From positions 1,302,001 to 1,366,000 of the forward strand of contig NZ_CANMOO010000001.1 of assembly GCF_947499585.1 (NCBI RefSeq): a stretch of 64,000 nucleotides of DNA, given 5' to 3'. Both the position numbers and the translations under genes were made by a program. The notes beneath the pieces are model-generated. The model did not search any database, was not told the DNA's origin, and was given only the letters and a program-made list of their open reading frames with translations. Source of the DNA: an uncultured Allomuricauda sp. GTDB taxonomy: Bacteria > Bacteroidota > Bacteroidia > Flavobacteriales > Flavobacteriaceae. The first letter of the stretch is position 1; each line of letters starts with the position of its first letter. Below are positions 34,184 to 43,081 of the stretch, one piece after another.

Positions 34184-35875
34184 TTAACGAATAAGTTTTT
34201 TGTATTTAATACGCTTGGGCATAATATCTGTTCCCAGGCGTTTCTTTTTATTTTCCTCATAGTCCGAGAAAGAACCTTCAAAGAAATACACTTGAGAATC
34301 ACCTTCAAATGCTAAAATGTGAGTACATATTCTATCTAGGAACCACCTGTCGTGAGAAATAACTACCGCACAACCTGCAAAATTTTCCAATCCCTCTTCC
34401 AAAGCACGTAGTGTATTTACATCTAAATCATTGGTAGGCTCATCCAAGAGCAATACATTTCCTTCTTCTTTTAGGGTCATCGCCAAATGTAGTCTATTAC
34501 GCTCACCTCCAGAAAGCATATTTACTTTCTTATTTTGCTCACTTCCGGAAAAATTAAAACGGCTTAGGTATGCCCTTGAGTTTACTTGCTTACCTCCCAT
34601 CATAACTAATTCTTGTCCGTCACTAAAGTTTTCCCAAATAGATTTCTCTGGGTTAATGTTGGAATGGCTCTGGTCTACATATGCAAGTTTGGCCGTATCG
34701 CCTACAATAAATTCTCCTTTATCTGCCGTTTCCTCACCCATTATCATTTTAAAGATTGTAGTCTTACCAGCGCCATTGGGTCCAATAATACCAACAATAC
34801 CGGCTTGCGGAAGGCTAAAGTTTAAATCTTCATATAACAGCTTATCCCCATAAGCTTTGCTTACACCTTTGGACTCAATCACATTGGTTCCCAATCTTGG
34901 CCCGTTTGGGATATAGATTTCCAATTTTTCTTCTAACTGCTTTTGATCCTGACTTAAAAGCTTGTCATAGTTATTTAAACGTGCCTTTTGTTTTGTCTGT
35001 CTCCCTTTGGCTCCCTGTCGTACCCATTCCAGTTCGCGTTCTAAAGTTTTCTGACGTTTTGAGGCTTGTTTACTTTCCTGTGCAAGGCGTTTGGATTTTT
35101 GATCCAACCAACTTGAGTAATTTCCTTTCCATGGAATACCTTCTCCCCTATCCAATTCCAAAATCCATCCCGCAACATTATCCAAGAAATAACGGTCATG
35201 CGTTACCGCAATTACGGTGCCCTTATATTGTGCTAAATGATGCTCTAACCAATGTACAGATTCCGCATCTAAATGGTTGGTAGGTTCATCCAAAAGCAAG
35301 ACATCTGGTTCTTTCAACAATAACCTACAAAGTGCTACCCTTCTCTTTTCACCTCCGGACAACACCCCAATCTTTTTATCAGATTCTGGTGTGCGTAGAG
35401 CATCCATTGCAATTTCCAGCTTGGTATCCAATTCCCATGCATTGGATGCATCTATCTTATCTTGAAGTATTGCTTGCTTATCCATCAACTTCTGCATTTT
35501 GTCTGCATCCTCATATACTTCGGGCAAACCAAACATATCGTTGATTTTATTGTACTCATCAAGAATGGCAACCGTTTCCCCAACGCCTTCCTTGACTATT
35601 TCCAGTACAGTTTTTTCATCATCCAACTGTGGTTCTTGCTCTAAATAGCCAACAGAATAGCCCGGTGAGAAAACCACATCACCTTGATAGTTTTTGTCAA
35701 CTCCTGCAATAATCCTTAACAAGGTTGATTTACCAGAACCGTTGAGACCTAGAATCCCAATCTTAGCTCCGTAAAAAAAGCTCAAATAAATATTTTTTAA
35801 TACTGGGGTGTTAGCAGTTTTAAACGTCTTTGTAACACCGGACATTGAAAAAATGACCTTCTTATCGTCTGACAT
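34184..35875 (-). CDS. ettA: Energy-dependent translational throttle protein EttA (ABC-F ATPase)
   Basis: A 563-residue ABC-F protein with two ATPase cassettes and no membrane domain. Walker A motifs are GLNGSGKST and GPNGAGKTT; signature motifs are LSGGEKRRVALC and LSGGERNRLHLA; Walker B motifs are LLLDEPTNHLD and LLLDEPTNDLD. The P-site tRNA interaction linker (residues about 245-320) is lysine/arginine-rich. EttA binds the ribosomal E site and gates elongation according to ADP/ATP ratio. The second methionine is used as the start. A small membrane-protein gene lies 31 bases upstream on the same strand. Confidence 0.93.
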   Translation of the reverse strand: MSDDKKVIFSMSGVTKTFKTANTPVLKNIYLSFFYGAKIGILGLNGSGKSTLLRIIAGVDKNYQGDVVFSPGYSVGYLEQEPQLDDEKTVLEIVKEGVGETVAILDEYNKINDMFGLPEVYEDADKMQKLMDKQAILQDKIDASNAWELDTKLEIAMDALRTPESDKKIGVLSGGEKRRVALCRLLLKEPDVLLLDEPTNHLDAESVHWLEHHLAQYKGTVIAVTHDRYFLDNVAGWILELDRGEGIPWKGNYSSWLDQKSKRLAQESKQASKRQKTLERELEWVRQGAKGRQTKQKARLNNYDKLLSQDQKQLEEKLEIYIPNGPRLGTNVIESKGVSKAYGDKLLYEDLNFSLPQAGIVGIIGPNGAGKTTIFKMIMGEETADKGEFIVGDTAKLAYVDQSHSNINPEKSIWENFSDGQELVMMGGKQVNSRAYLSRFNFSGSEQNKKVNMLSGGERNRLHLAMTLKEEGNVLLLDEPTNDLDVNTLRALEEGLENFAGCAVVISHDRWFLDRICTHILAFEGDSQVYFFEGSFSDYEENKKKRLGTDIMPKRIKYKKLIR

Positions 35876-35906
35876 CAAGTAGTTTTTTAGTTAAGAAATT
35901 GGAAAG

Positions 35907-36083
35907 CTATACTCTACCTTTAAGTGCATTAAAAACCCAAGCAATTGCAAAGAAACCAACACCTACGGCAGCAAATCCATACCCTGCGACTTCATCATAT
36001 TTAAAAGCGCCCAACGCTATCATTCCCATGCCCACAAAAATCATTATCCAAGTAGCCCAAGCGAGCACTGTATTTTTATTCAT
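35907..36083 (-). CDS. Small membrane protein (CAL67264-like family)
   Basis: A 58-residue protein starting at MNKNTVLAWATW, two codons inside the longest frame. Two hydrophobic helices are separated by a short KYDEVAGYG loop, ending in FNALKGRV. The pattern closely resembles a small flavobacterial membrane-protein family named after CAL67264; I recall this family from memory and could not confirm it. Function unknown. It probably shares a transcript with ettA. Confidence 0.7.
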   Translation of the reverse strand: MNKNTVLAWATWIMIFVGMGMIALGAFKYDEVAGYGFAAVGVGFFAIAWVFNALKGRV

Positions 36084-36155
36084 TCCCATATAGTTAGTTC
36101 AGTAGAAAATCAAATATCGTAAAAATTGATATAACCATAGTGGCCTAATCGTAGT

Positions 36156-37139
36156 TTATGCTTCAAACGGAAATTTCACTCCAGCTTTTTCCCGCACTGC
36201 GTCCAATAATTCAGCTAAATCTAAGCTATTTTGATGTGACCATAGGTCACTTTGCAGTTTTTTGGCATTAAGGCATTTATGTACTTCTTTTATCTCATAA
36301 ATAAAACCATTTCCCTGTTTTGGAAGATCCACTTTTTGGGTTTCTTCATTTTTCACCAAAGTATAGCCATCCGCTTCATGCCATCTGGGATTGATAAACA
36401 ACTCTCCTTCGCTTCCGGAAATTTCTGCTTGCATATCGGATTTACTAGTCAATCCGCTATATAGCATAGCTTGTGCGTTTTCATATTGAAAAATCATGGA
36501 TGTTTGCAATTCGGTACCATTTGAATGAAAATTGGAAGAAGCGAGGATTTGCTTGGGTTTTCCCAAAATTAAATACGCTAAAAAAATGGGATAAATTCCA
36601 ATATCCAATATTGAACCTGAAGCCAAATTGGGATTTAACAACCTTGAATCCATAGTTCTATCCAAAGCATAAAAAGCAAAATCTGCATGCAAATAGGACA
36701 CTTTCCCAATTGCACCTTCATCAATTAAATCCTTTACTTTTTTAATAGATGGGTTAAACCTTGACCACAATCCTTCCATAAGAAAAACCTGGTTTTGCTT
36801 TGCAACTTCAATAAGTTCTACAACTTCAGGTTTGTTTATGCCCAGCGGTTTCTCGCAAAGTACATGCTTACCAGATTGCATGGCTTTAATTGCTAAATCT
36901 TTATGAAAGTTATGTGGTGTAGCTATATAAACAATATCTGCTGTGTCAGATTCAAAGAGTTCATCATAACTGCCAAATACATTTTTAATAGAAAATTCAT
37001 CAGCAAACTTTTGCGCCTTATCCAAAGTTCTAGAAGCTACCGCAGAAATTTCAGCGTCTTCAACGAGTTGTAAGCTCGAAGCAAATTTGTCGGCAATATT
37101 TCCAGGGCCAATAATGCCCCATTTAATTTTACTTTTCAT
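36156..37139 (-). CDS. Gfo/Idh/MocA-family NAD(P)-dependent oxidoreductase
   Basis: A 327-residue two-domain dehydrogenase. The Rossmann domain has the nucleotide-binding loop GIIGPGNIADKFASSL and the family-typical YIATPHNFH and LCEKPLGIN, with the conserved lysine in EKP. The C-terminal alpha/beta domain begins near residue 125. Members oxidise or reduce sugars, inositols or trans-dihydrodiols. The W-S-R-F-N-P segment after MEGLW is like dihydrodiol dehydrogenase relatives, but the substrate is not determinable. A -7-like TACTTTTG lies on the minus strand at 37154-37147, eight bases before the start codon. Confidence 0.87.
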   Translation of the reverse strand: MKSKIKWGIIGPGNIADKFASSLQLVEDAEISAVASRTLDKAQKFADEFSIKNVFGSYDELFESDTADIVYIATPHNFHKDLAIKAMQSGKHVLCEKPLGINKPEVVELIEVAKQNQVFLMEGLWSRFNPSIKKVKDLIDEGAIGKVSYLHADFAFYALDRTMDSRLLNPNLASGSILDIGIYPIFLAYLILGKPKQILASSNFHSNGTELQTSMIFQYENAQAMLYSGLTSKSDMQAEISGSEGELFINPRWHEADGYTLVKNEETQKVDLPKQGNGFIYEIKEVHKCLNAKKLQSDLWSHQNSLDLAELLDAVREKAGVKFPFEA

Positions 37140-37206
37140 ATGTAATCAAAAGTAATGATTATAACTCCTTATCTTTAACCAACAAGATGAAATTGGTTTA
37201 TAAACT

Positions 37207-38835
37207 ATGGATATCAACTTCAATAAAAACGAAGATCATAATAAATTAAAACTCTCAGAGCTTAGAAAAAAATTGACGGAAGTCAAGCTAGGCGGAGGTA
37301 AAAAACGTATAGAAAAACATCATGCCAAAGGCAAGATGACCGCTCGTGAGCGTATTGAGTATCTTTTAGATAAAGATACAGATGCTGTTGAAATTGGCGC
37401 TTTTGCAGGAGACGGTATGTATGAAGAACATGGTGGTTGTCCATCTGCTGGGGTCGTTGTGAAAATTGGATACATTCAAGGTAAACAATGTATTGTTGTA
37501 GCCAATGATGCCACTGTTAAAGCTGGGGCGTGGTTTCCGATAACCGGGAAGAAAAACTTACGGGCCCAAGAGATTTCCATTGAAAACAGACTGCCCATAA
37601 TATACTTGGTGGATAGTGCAGGAGTATATCTGCCCATGCAGGATGAAATTTTTCCTGACAAAGAACATTTTGGTAGAATTTTTAGGAACAATGCCGTAAT
37701 GAGCAGTATGGGGATAACACAGATTTCTGCAGTAATGGGAAGTTGCGTTGCTGGTGGTGCATACTTGCCCATTATGAGTGATGAAGCTCTTATTGTGGAT
37801 AAGACGGGCAGCATATTTTTAGCCGGCAGTTACTTGGTTAAAGCTGCTATTGGCGAAAGTATAGACAACGAAACCTTGGGTGGTGCCACTACCCATTCAG
37901 AAATTAGTGGAGTAATTGATTATAAGACCAAAGATGATAAGGATGCTTTAGATAAAATAAAGAATATCGTTGGTAAGATTGGAGATTTTGACAAGGCTGG
38001 TTTCAATAGAGTTGAAACCAAAAAACCAGTTGAAGATCCAAAGGACATTTATGGTATTCTTCCGGCATCAAGAGGTGATCAATATGACATGTTGGAGATT
38101 ATTAAAAGATTGGTAGACAACTCTGAATTTGAACAATACAAAGAAGGTTTTGGAAAGACCATTCTAACCGGTTATGCCCGTATTGATGGCTGGGCAGTAG
38201 GTATTGTGGCTAATCAAAGAAAAGTGGTCAAAACCAAAAAAGGAGAAATGCAGTTTGGTGGTGTTATCTATTCTGATTCTGCCGATAAAGCCACAAGGTT
38301 TATTGCAAACTGTAACCAAAAGAAAATTCCATTGGTCTTTCTACAGGATGTTACGGGTTTTATGGTGGGCAGTAAAAGTGAGCATGGCGGTATTATAAAA
38401 GATGGTGCCAAAATGGTAAACGCCGTGAGCAATTCGGTCGTTCCTAAATTCACCATAGTTATTGGGAATAGTTATGGAGCAGGAAATTATGCCATGTGTG
38501 GAAAAGCTTATGACCCAAGGTTGATTGTAGCTTGGCCAAGTGCGGAGCTTGCCGTTATGAGCGGAAATTCCGCCGCTAAGGTATTATTGCAAATTGAAAA
38601 AGCTTCGTTGGAAAAAAAAGGAGAGGTATTGGATGCTGAAAAAGAGAAAGCGTTGTTTGATAAAATTAAGCAGCGTTATGATAATCAGATTTCACCATAC
38701 TATGCCGCATCCCGCATATGGACAGATGCCATTATAGATCCATTGGAAACCAGAAAATGGGTTTCCATGGGAATTGAAGCAGCAAATCACTCACCTATTG
38801 AAAAACAATTTAATATGGGGGTTTTACAAGTGTAG
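37207..38835 (+). CDS. Acyl-CoA carboxylase carboxyltransferase (beta) subunit
   Basis: A 542-residue biotin-dependent carboxyltransferase with two crotonase-fold halves. The acyl-CoA oxyanion hole region is around MGSCVAGGAYLPIMSDE, and the carboxybiotin side is around GNSYGAGNYAMCGKAYDPR. Length and the AVMSGNSAAKVL segment fit methylcrotonyl-CoA carboxylase-like subunits (leucine breakdown) somewhat better than propionyl-CoA carboxylase, but this is a judgement by eye. The biotin-carrying alpha subunit is not in the window. The stop codon abuts that of the convergent plug-domain gene with no spacer. Confidence 0.85.
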   Translation: MDINFNKNEDHNKLKLSELRKKLTEVKLGGGKKRIEKHHAKGKMTARERIEYLLDKDTDAVEIGAFAGDGMYEEHGGCPSAGVVVKIGYIQGKQCIVVANDATVKAGAWFPITGKKNLRAQEISIENRLPIIYLVDSAGVYLPMQDEIFPDKEHFGRIFRNNAVMSSMGITQISAVMGSCVAGGAYLPIMSDEALIVDKTGSIFLAGSYLVKAAIGESIDNETLGGATTHSEISGVIDYKTKDDKDALDKIKNIVGKIGDFDKAGFNRVETKKPVEDPKDIYGILPASRGDQYDMLEIIKRLVDNSEFEQYKEGFGKTILTGYARIDGWAVGIVANQRKVVKTKKGEMQFGGVIYSDSADKATRFIANCNQKKIPLVFLQDVTGFMVGSKSEHGGIIKDGAKMVNAVSNSVVPKFTIVIGNSYGAGNYAMCGKAYDPRLIVAWPSAELAVMSGNSAAKVLLQIEKASLEKKGEVLDAEKEKALFDKIKQRYDNQISPYYAASRIWTDAIIDPLETRKWVSMGIEAANHSPIEKQFNMGVLQV

Positions 38836-40998
38836 CTATTGTACAGTGAATTTGGCCAATTGTTGTTCATCATCCATATCCTGAAGACGAACCAGATGTT
38901 CCTCACTAGTTTGGTTAGGCTTTCCAAAATTGTATTGTACTGTACATTTTAGAAAAGTTGGCGCTTTATTGCCACTTGTTCTATTACCAAGGTAAGTAAC
39001 ATTCAATATCCAATCTCCTTTAGTATCGGCTCCAACAATTTCAAACTGCTCATTGGCAAAACCGTGTTGCAATTCATCTAAAATTCTCCTTTTATCACTT
39101 GTGTCCGTATGTTCCCAATTAAAAAATCTTTTTTGGGGATTTACAAATTGAACAACAAACTCAGCATCTGGATTGTTCCAATCCAACATCAATCTTGCAT
39201 TATAGGTTAGATTGTTCAGATACTTCTGATTCACTTTTTTGATATCTAGATTTTTTCGCTCCTTATTTATCAAATTTCGTATCTCGGTACCAACAACTTT
39301 TTCTAGACTACCAAAATTTAGCTTTACGTTAGCCGTACCATCCGCAATGGTATTAAACATATTCAAGGCATCCTGATGGTTTCCCATGTTTCTATGAGCT
39401 ATGGCCGCATCAAAATAGGGCTGGATTTTATTTGGAAAGGCATCCAACATCTTATTGGCGGCCAATAGTGCCATTTTATGATTTCCGCTTTCTTCAGATT
39501 TTAAGAACATTCCTCTTAGCTCTTCAAATTTGGTATCCTCTTTTTCTAGAATGTTTGATAAAATTCGCTCTGCTATTTCTTGATTGGAGGTATAGAAAAA
39601 CCCATAAACATCCAACAGATATTCCGAAGTTTCTAAATATTCACCTCTTTGATTTAGATAGATATTGTATGCTTCTTGCAGGTCTTTTCCTTTTTTCAGC
39701 TCTTTTAAATATGGCGTCACCAGGGTCTTACTGTTCACCTTGATCTTGCCATCATAAACATTATTGGTTAAGCGCGCTAAATCTTTTTTTTGTTTTCTTG
39801 GACCATCAAAAGTGGCAGTTTTAGTGGTAATCAATAGAACACCATTGGCTCCTTCACTCCCATATCTGTTTGTTGCAGAAAGTCCCTTTAATACCGTAAT
39901 ACTAGCTATGTTCTGGGGGTCGATAAAACTTGTATCAGCAATTTCACCCGAATATGAATTTGATCTTTCCATCGGGACGCCATCAACTACAATTAAACCA
40001 TAGTTATTCCCCAATATAGAATTAGCAGGACGCATTTTTACTTCACTTAAATCTTCATTTTGTCCTAAACTAACACCGGAAAACTTCCCTTGCACGGCAT
40101 TATTTACGGTCGTGGAAACAGGAGCAATATCTTCATCAGATATGGATTGTACCGCGTAGCCAATTTTATCTTTATTTTCTTTGCCGTATGCCGTAATTAT
40201 TTCTTCTTCTTGAACTGGTACTTTCTCGGTTACAATGACTTCATCCAATTGTATTCCACTTTCTTCAAATGAAAAGTTAAGCGCAAAATTATTATCCAAT
40301 GTATGCTCGGCTATTTTGTTTCCGTAAGACACCACCAAGGTATCACCTACAGCTCCGTTTATTTTAAAATTACCTTGGATGTCAGATGAAATCTGTTTTG
40401 CCGGAAAACCTTTAATGTAAATTTTTGCGGAAGCCAAACCACTGGTTCCATTGTATATTGTTCCTGAATATTCTTTTTGATTTTCCTCAGAAGCTTTTTT
40501 ATTCTCTTTGTCCAATAGGTTTACCAAATTTCCATTATTGACAATGGCTAAAAGGTTTAAACTAGCCCTATCAAAAAAATTGCTGCTATTTACAATATAA
40601 AGTTCTCCTTCAAAACTTGGCGAGGAAGCACTTATGTTTTGTTTTCCATCTGTAAATAAAAGGACCTCTCCTTTGTCCACATATTCTCCCAATTCTTCAT
40701 AAGAAGTTGCTCCATCGTAAACTATAGTTTTGAGCTTTTCTTTTATTTCGGACCAATTGCCAGAAGCTACTTTAAAGTCATTTTTAGAAATAATTTGATT
40801 GCTAAATGTAAGCAGGGTCACATCAGCATTTTGAATGGTTTTAAAATAAGCATCCAAAAAATAATATTCTTTTTCAATATCCCTATCCATCATGGATAGG
40901 GACACATCCCAACAAATAGTGACATTTTTTTCTTCTTGAGCAAACATTCCATTTTGCAGTCCTGCAAGCAACACTAAGAGTAAGCCTATTCGCTTCAT
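38836..40998 (-). CDS. vWA-like / TonB-plug / DUF2135-like fusion protein (barrel-less)
   Basis: A 720-residue secreted protein with signal peptide (GLQNGMFAQ). Residues about 25-165 resemble a von Willebrand A domain with MIDAS-like D31-x-S33-x-S35 (WDVSLSM) and LLFTDG. A CarboxypepD_reg-like domain follows (SGTIYNGTSGLASAKIYIKG). Next is a TonB-plug-like segment (VNNAVQGKFSGVSLGQ, GLIVVDGVPM, ASITVLKGLSATNRYGSEGANGVL). No beta-barrel follows. Instead there is a helical, TPR-like stretch (about 440-575) and a C-terminal DUF2135-like domain (LMLDWNNPDAEFVVQFVNP). Two shorter paralogues lie upstream on the same strand. Function unknown. Confidence 0.78.
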   Translation of the reverse strand: MKRIGLLLVLLAGLQNGMFAQEEKNVTICWDVSLSMMDRDIEKEYYFLDAYFKTIQNADVTLLTFSNQIISKNDFKVASGNWSEIKEKLKTIVYDGATSYEELGEYVDKGEVLLFTDGKQNISASSPSFEGELYIVNSSNFFDRASLNLLAIVNNGNLVNLLDKENKKASEENQKEYSGTIYNGTSGLASAKIYIKGFPAKQISSDIQGNFKINGAVGDTLVVSYGNKIAEHTLDNNFALNFSFEESGIQLDEVIVTEKVPVQEEEIITAYGKENKDKIGYAVQSISDEDIAPVSTTVNNAVQGKFSGVSLGQNEDLSEVKMRPANSILGNNYGLIVVDGVPMERSNSYSGEIADTSFIDPQNIASITVLKGLSATNRYGSEGANGVLLITTKTATFDGPRKQKKDLARLTNNVYDGKIKVNSKTLVTPYLKELKKGKDLQEAYNIYLNQRGEYLETSEYLLDVYGFFYTSNQEIAERILSNILEKEDTKFEELRGMFLKSEESGNHKMALLAANKMLDAFPNKIQPYFDAAIAHRNMGNHQDALNMFNTIADGTANVKLNFGSLEKVVGTEIRNLINKERKNLDIKKVNQKYLNNLTYNARLMLDWNNPDAEFVVQFVNPQKRFFNWEHTDTSDKRRILDELQHGFANEQFEIVGADTKGDWILNVTYLGNRTSGNKAPTFLKCTVQYNFGKPNQTSEEHLVRLQDMDDEQQLAKFTVQ

Positions 40999-41100
40999 TT
41001 TCCTTTAAGATTTAAGAACGATTAAGTTGAATTAATCTATTTTAGGGTTATGCCGTTAAAGCTTTCATTGAAGTTCGCTAAAGGTAAAAAACTATAATTA

Positions 41101-41146
41101 AACAAGTATTTATTTCAAGGAACATTTTTTGATTTCCATACTTGTT
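41101..41146 (-). repeat. Inverted repeat between two plug-domain paralogues
   Basis: AACAAGTAT (41101-41109) and ATACTTGTT (41138-41146) are perfect 9-bp inverted arms with a 28-base loop that contains a smaller GGAA/TTCC pair. There is no T run on the minus strand, so it is not a typical terminator. It lies 103 bases before the next gene's start codon. Confidence 0.45.
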
Positions 41147-41181
41147 GAGAATATGGAAAAGAATAACTTAATGAAGTTCTT

Positions 41182-42939
41182 TTAATTTAAGGATATTGAT
41201 GCTCCTTTATTAATACGGAACAGCGCTTGGTTTACATTTTTGGTCCCAAGCTTAAATACCTTTACCTCTTTTCGTTGCAATTTTGAACCGTAATTATGAT
41301 ACACTATTGCTTTTAAATAAGTTGGCGTTAAACTTTTATTCCCCAAGTATTTCACATTGACCTTCCAATTTCCTGAAAACGAGTCGTCTATCAAATATTC
41401 TGCACAAGAATATCCAAAATCCTTTTCTTGACTAATGGTCTTTGCATTTTCTTGGAGGGTATGTTTCCATGTATAATATTGATTGTCTGGGTTTACAAAC
41501 TGAAGTTCAAATTCAGCCTCACTATCATTCCACTCCAACATCAAACGAGTACTGTCAAAATCTTCATCTTCAACCTCTATTTTCATATTTGCTTGACTCT
41601 TAATCATATCGGTCTTTTCTAACGTAAGAAGATTATTGAATTCGCGATTAATAATTCTTGAAAAACTACTGGTGTCCGTTTCCATTAAACCCTCATCTAA
41701 CAAATAAAAATAACGGGCATACAGTACTGCCGCTCTTTTCATGTTATTGAGGTTTCTATTGCTTTTAGCAAGATCCAGATAAGATTGTCTATACTGCGGA
41801 CGTAGAATAAAAGCACTTCTAAAGGCTTCATGTGCCAAATCATATCTGTCATGTGATTCATACATATAAGCCAACGCCTTTAAAAGCACTGCGTTGTTTT
41901 GGAACAAGCCGTAACTATTTTTGATGATAGTATCAGCATAGTCTTTTTGGTTCCATTTCTCATAAAAATATTGGTAAGAATCCAATAAAAAATATGGGGA
42001 ACTTGAATATTTTTTTGAATTTTCTTCAAATGAGGCCTTTGCCACTTCAAAACTACTGGAGCCTTGTAATTCTTTTAAGTATGTAGGCGCATTTTTCATT
42101 ACTTTTTCTTCTGTAAGGGCCGTACCATCGTATTGATTGTTACGAAGTCTCATTCTATCAAGATATAGTCCATTTTTATCTTTTGGAATTGTTGTACCTG
42201 TTTTAGTGTTAATCACTACCACTCCTCCTTTGGCCAAATTTCCATACCGAACCGTTCCAACGGCTGATGGTATAATAGCAATGCGGTCAATATTTTGAAC
42301 GTCAATAAAATCTGGGAAATCTGTAAATACCTGACCATCTATATCAAAAACCGCAGGCCAACCGCTTCGTAAGAAAACTGCTCTGGCTCCACCAACTGTA
42401 TTTCCTCCGCCAAAACCCATTCCTGTGGAGACCCTTACTCCAGCAAATCTTCCTCTAAGTACATTCTCAAAATTATACTCCCCAGGTAAAAAGTCATCTG
42501 CATCCATCATTCTCAAGGAATAAGAGGTCTTTTCCTTATTTAAATACCCAAAAGCTGTTTTGATGATATTTGGATTGTATGGATAATCCATTTCCAATTC
42601 TTTCTGGCTATTACGTCTATTCCTTGTAACCGTTACATTCTCTAATTTTTCCACTCTAGGGAACATTACCACATTTAAAGTCCTTGTAACATCTTCCACC
42701 CGTATCTGTAATGGTTCCATTCCATCTGCATTGTAAAATAACATGTCGCCAGTGCTCGCGACAATTTTATACCTACCATCTGTATTAGAATTGGATGCAA
42801 CACCTTGGTTCACTACTTGAATTCTAACATTTGGCATTGGACTTCCGCCATTTGTAACCTTCCCGCTTATTAAACGCTCTGTTGCTAAACCGGAGAAAAT
42901 CATAAAAAAGGATGCGATAAAAGTGAAGAGTTTTTTCAT
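41182..42939 (-). CDS. CarboxypepD_reg / TonB-plug / TPR / DUF2135-like secreted protein (paralogue 2)
   Basis: A 585-residue protein, starting at MKKLFTFIASFFM after rejecting six upstream codons. After the signal peptide come a CarboxypepD_reg-like domain (ISGKVTNGGSPMPNVRIQV), the family-typical linker VTVTRNRRNSQKELE, and a plug-like domain (FENVLRGRFAGVRVSTG, PAVFDIDGQVF, IDRIAIIPSAVGTVRYG, GGVVVINTK). A TPR-like helical region spans about 300-430. The C-terminal DUF2135-like domain has LMLEWNDSEAEFELQFVNP, WKVNVKYLGNKS and VYHNYGS. No membrane barrel follows the plug. It is nearest to the 43082-44827 paralogue. Confidence 0.8.
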   Translation of the reverse strand: MKKLFTFIASFFMIFSGLATERLISGKVTNGGSPMPNVRIQVVNQGVASNSNTDGRYKIVASTGDMLFYNADGMEPLQIRVEDVTRTLNVVMFPRVEKLENVTVTRNRRNSQKELEMDYPYNPNIIKTAFGYLNKEKTSYSLRMMDADDFLPGEYNFENVLRGRFAGVRVSTGMGFGGGNTVGGARAVFLRSGWPAVFDIDGQVFTDFPDFIDVQNIDRIAIIPSAVGTVRYGNLAKGGVVVINTKTGTTIPKDKNGLYLDRMRLRNNQYDGTALTEEKVMKNAPTYLKELQGSSSFEVAKASFEENSKKYSSSPYFLLDSYQYFYEKWNQKDYADTIIKNSYGLFQNNAVLLKALAYMYESHDRYDLAHEAFRSAFILRPQYRQSYLDLAKSNRNLNNMKRAAVLYARYFYLLDEGLMETDTSSFSRIINREFNNLLTLEKTDMIKSQANMKIEVEDEDFDSTRLMLEWNDSEAEFELQFVNPDNQYYTWKHTLQENAKTISQEKDFGYSCAEYLIDDSFSGNWKVNVKYLGNKSLTPTYLKAIVYHNYGSKLQRKEVKVFKLGTKNVNQALFRINKGASISLN

Positions 42940-42953
42940 AGCTTTAAGTTTAG

Positions 42954-42981
42954 TCACTATATCAATTGATTGATATAGTGA
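42954..42981 (-). promoter_or_regulatory. 28-bp palindrome upstream of paralogue 2
   Basis: TCACTATATCA (42954-42964) and TGATATAGTGA (42971-42981) are perfect 11-bp inverted arms around ATTGAT, 15 bases before the start codon. The placement fits an operator or a 5'-leader hairpin. No T run follows. Confidence 0.5.
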
Positions 42982-43081
42982 TAATTACTTCCTTAAATTA
43001 CTAAAAGAAAAATATAAAGACGATTTTAGTTTCCTAAATATTCCTTAATTCTAGGAATAAGCAAAAGTTCCTTTTTCTATT

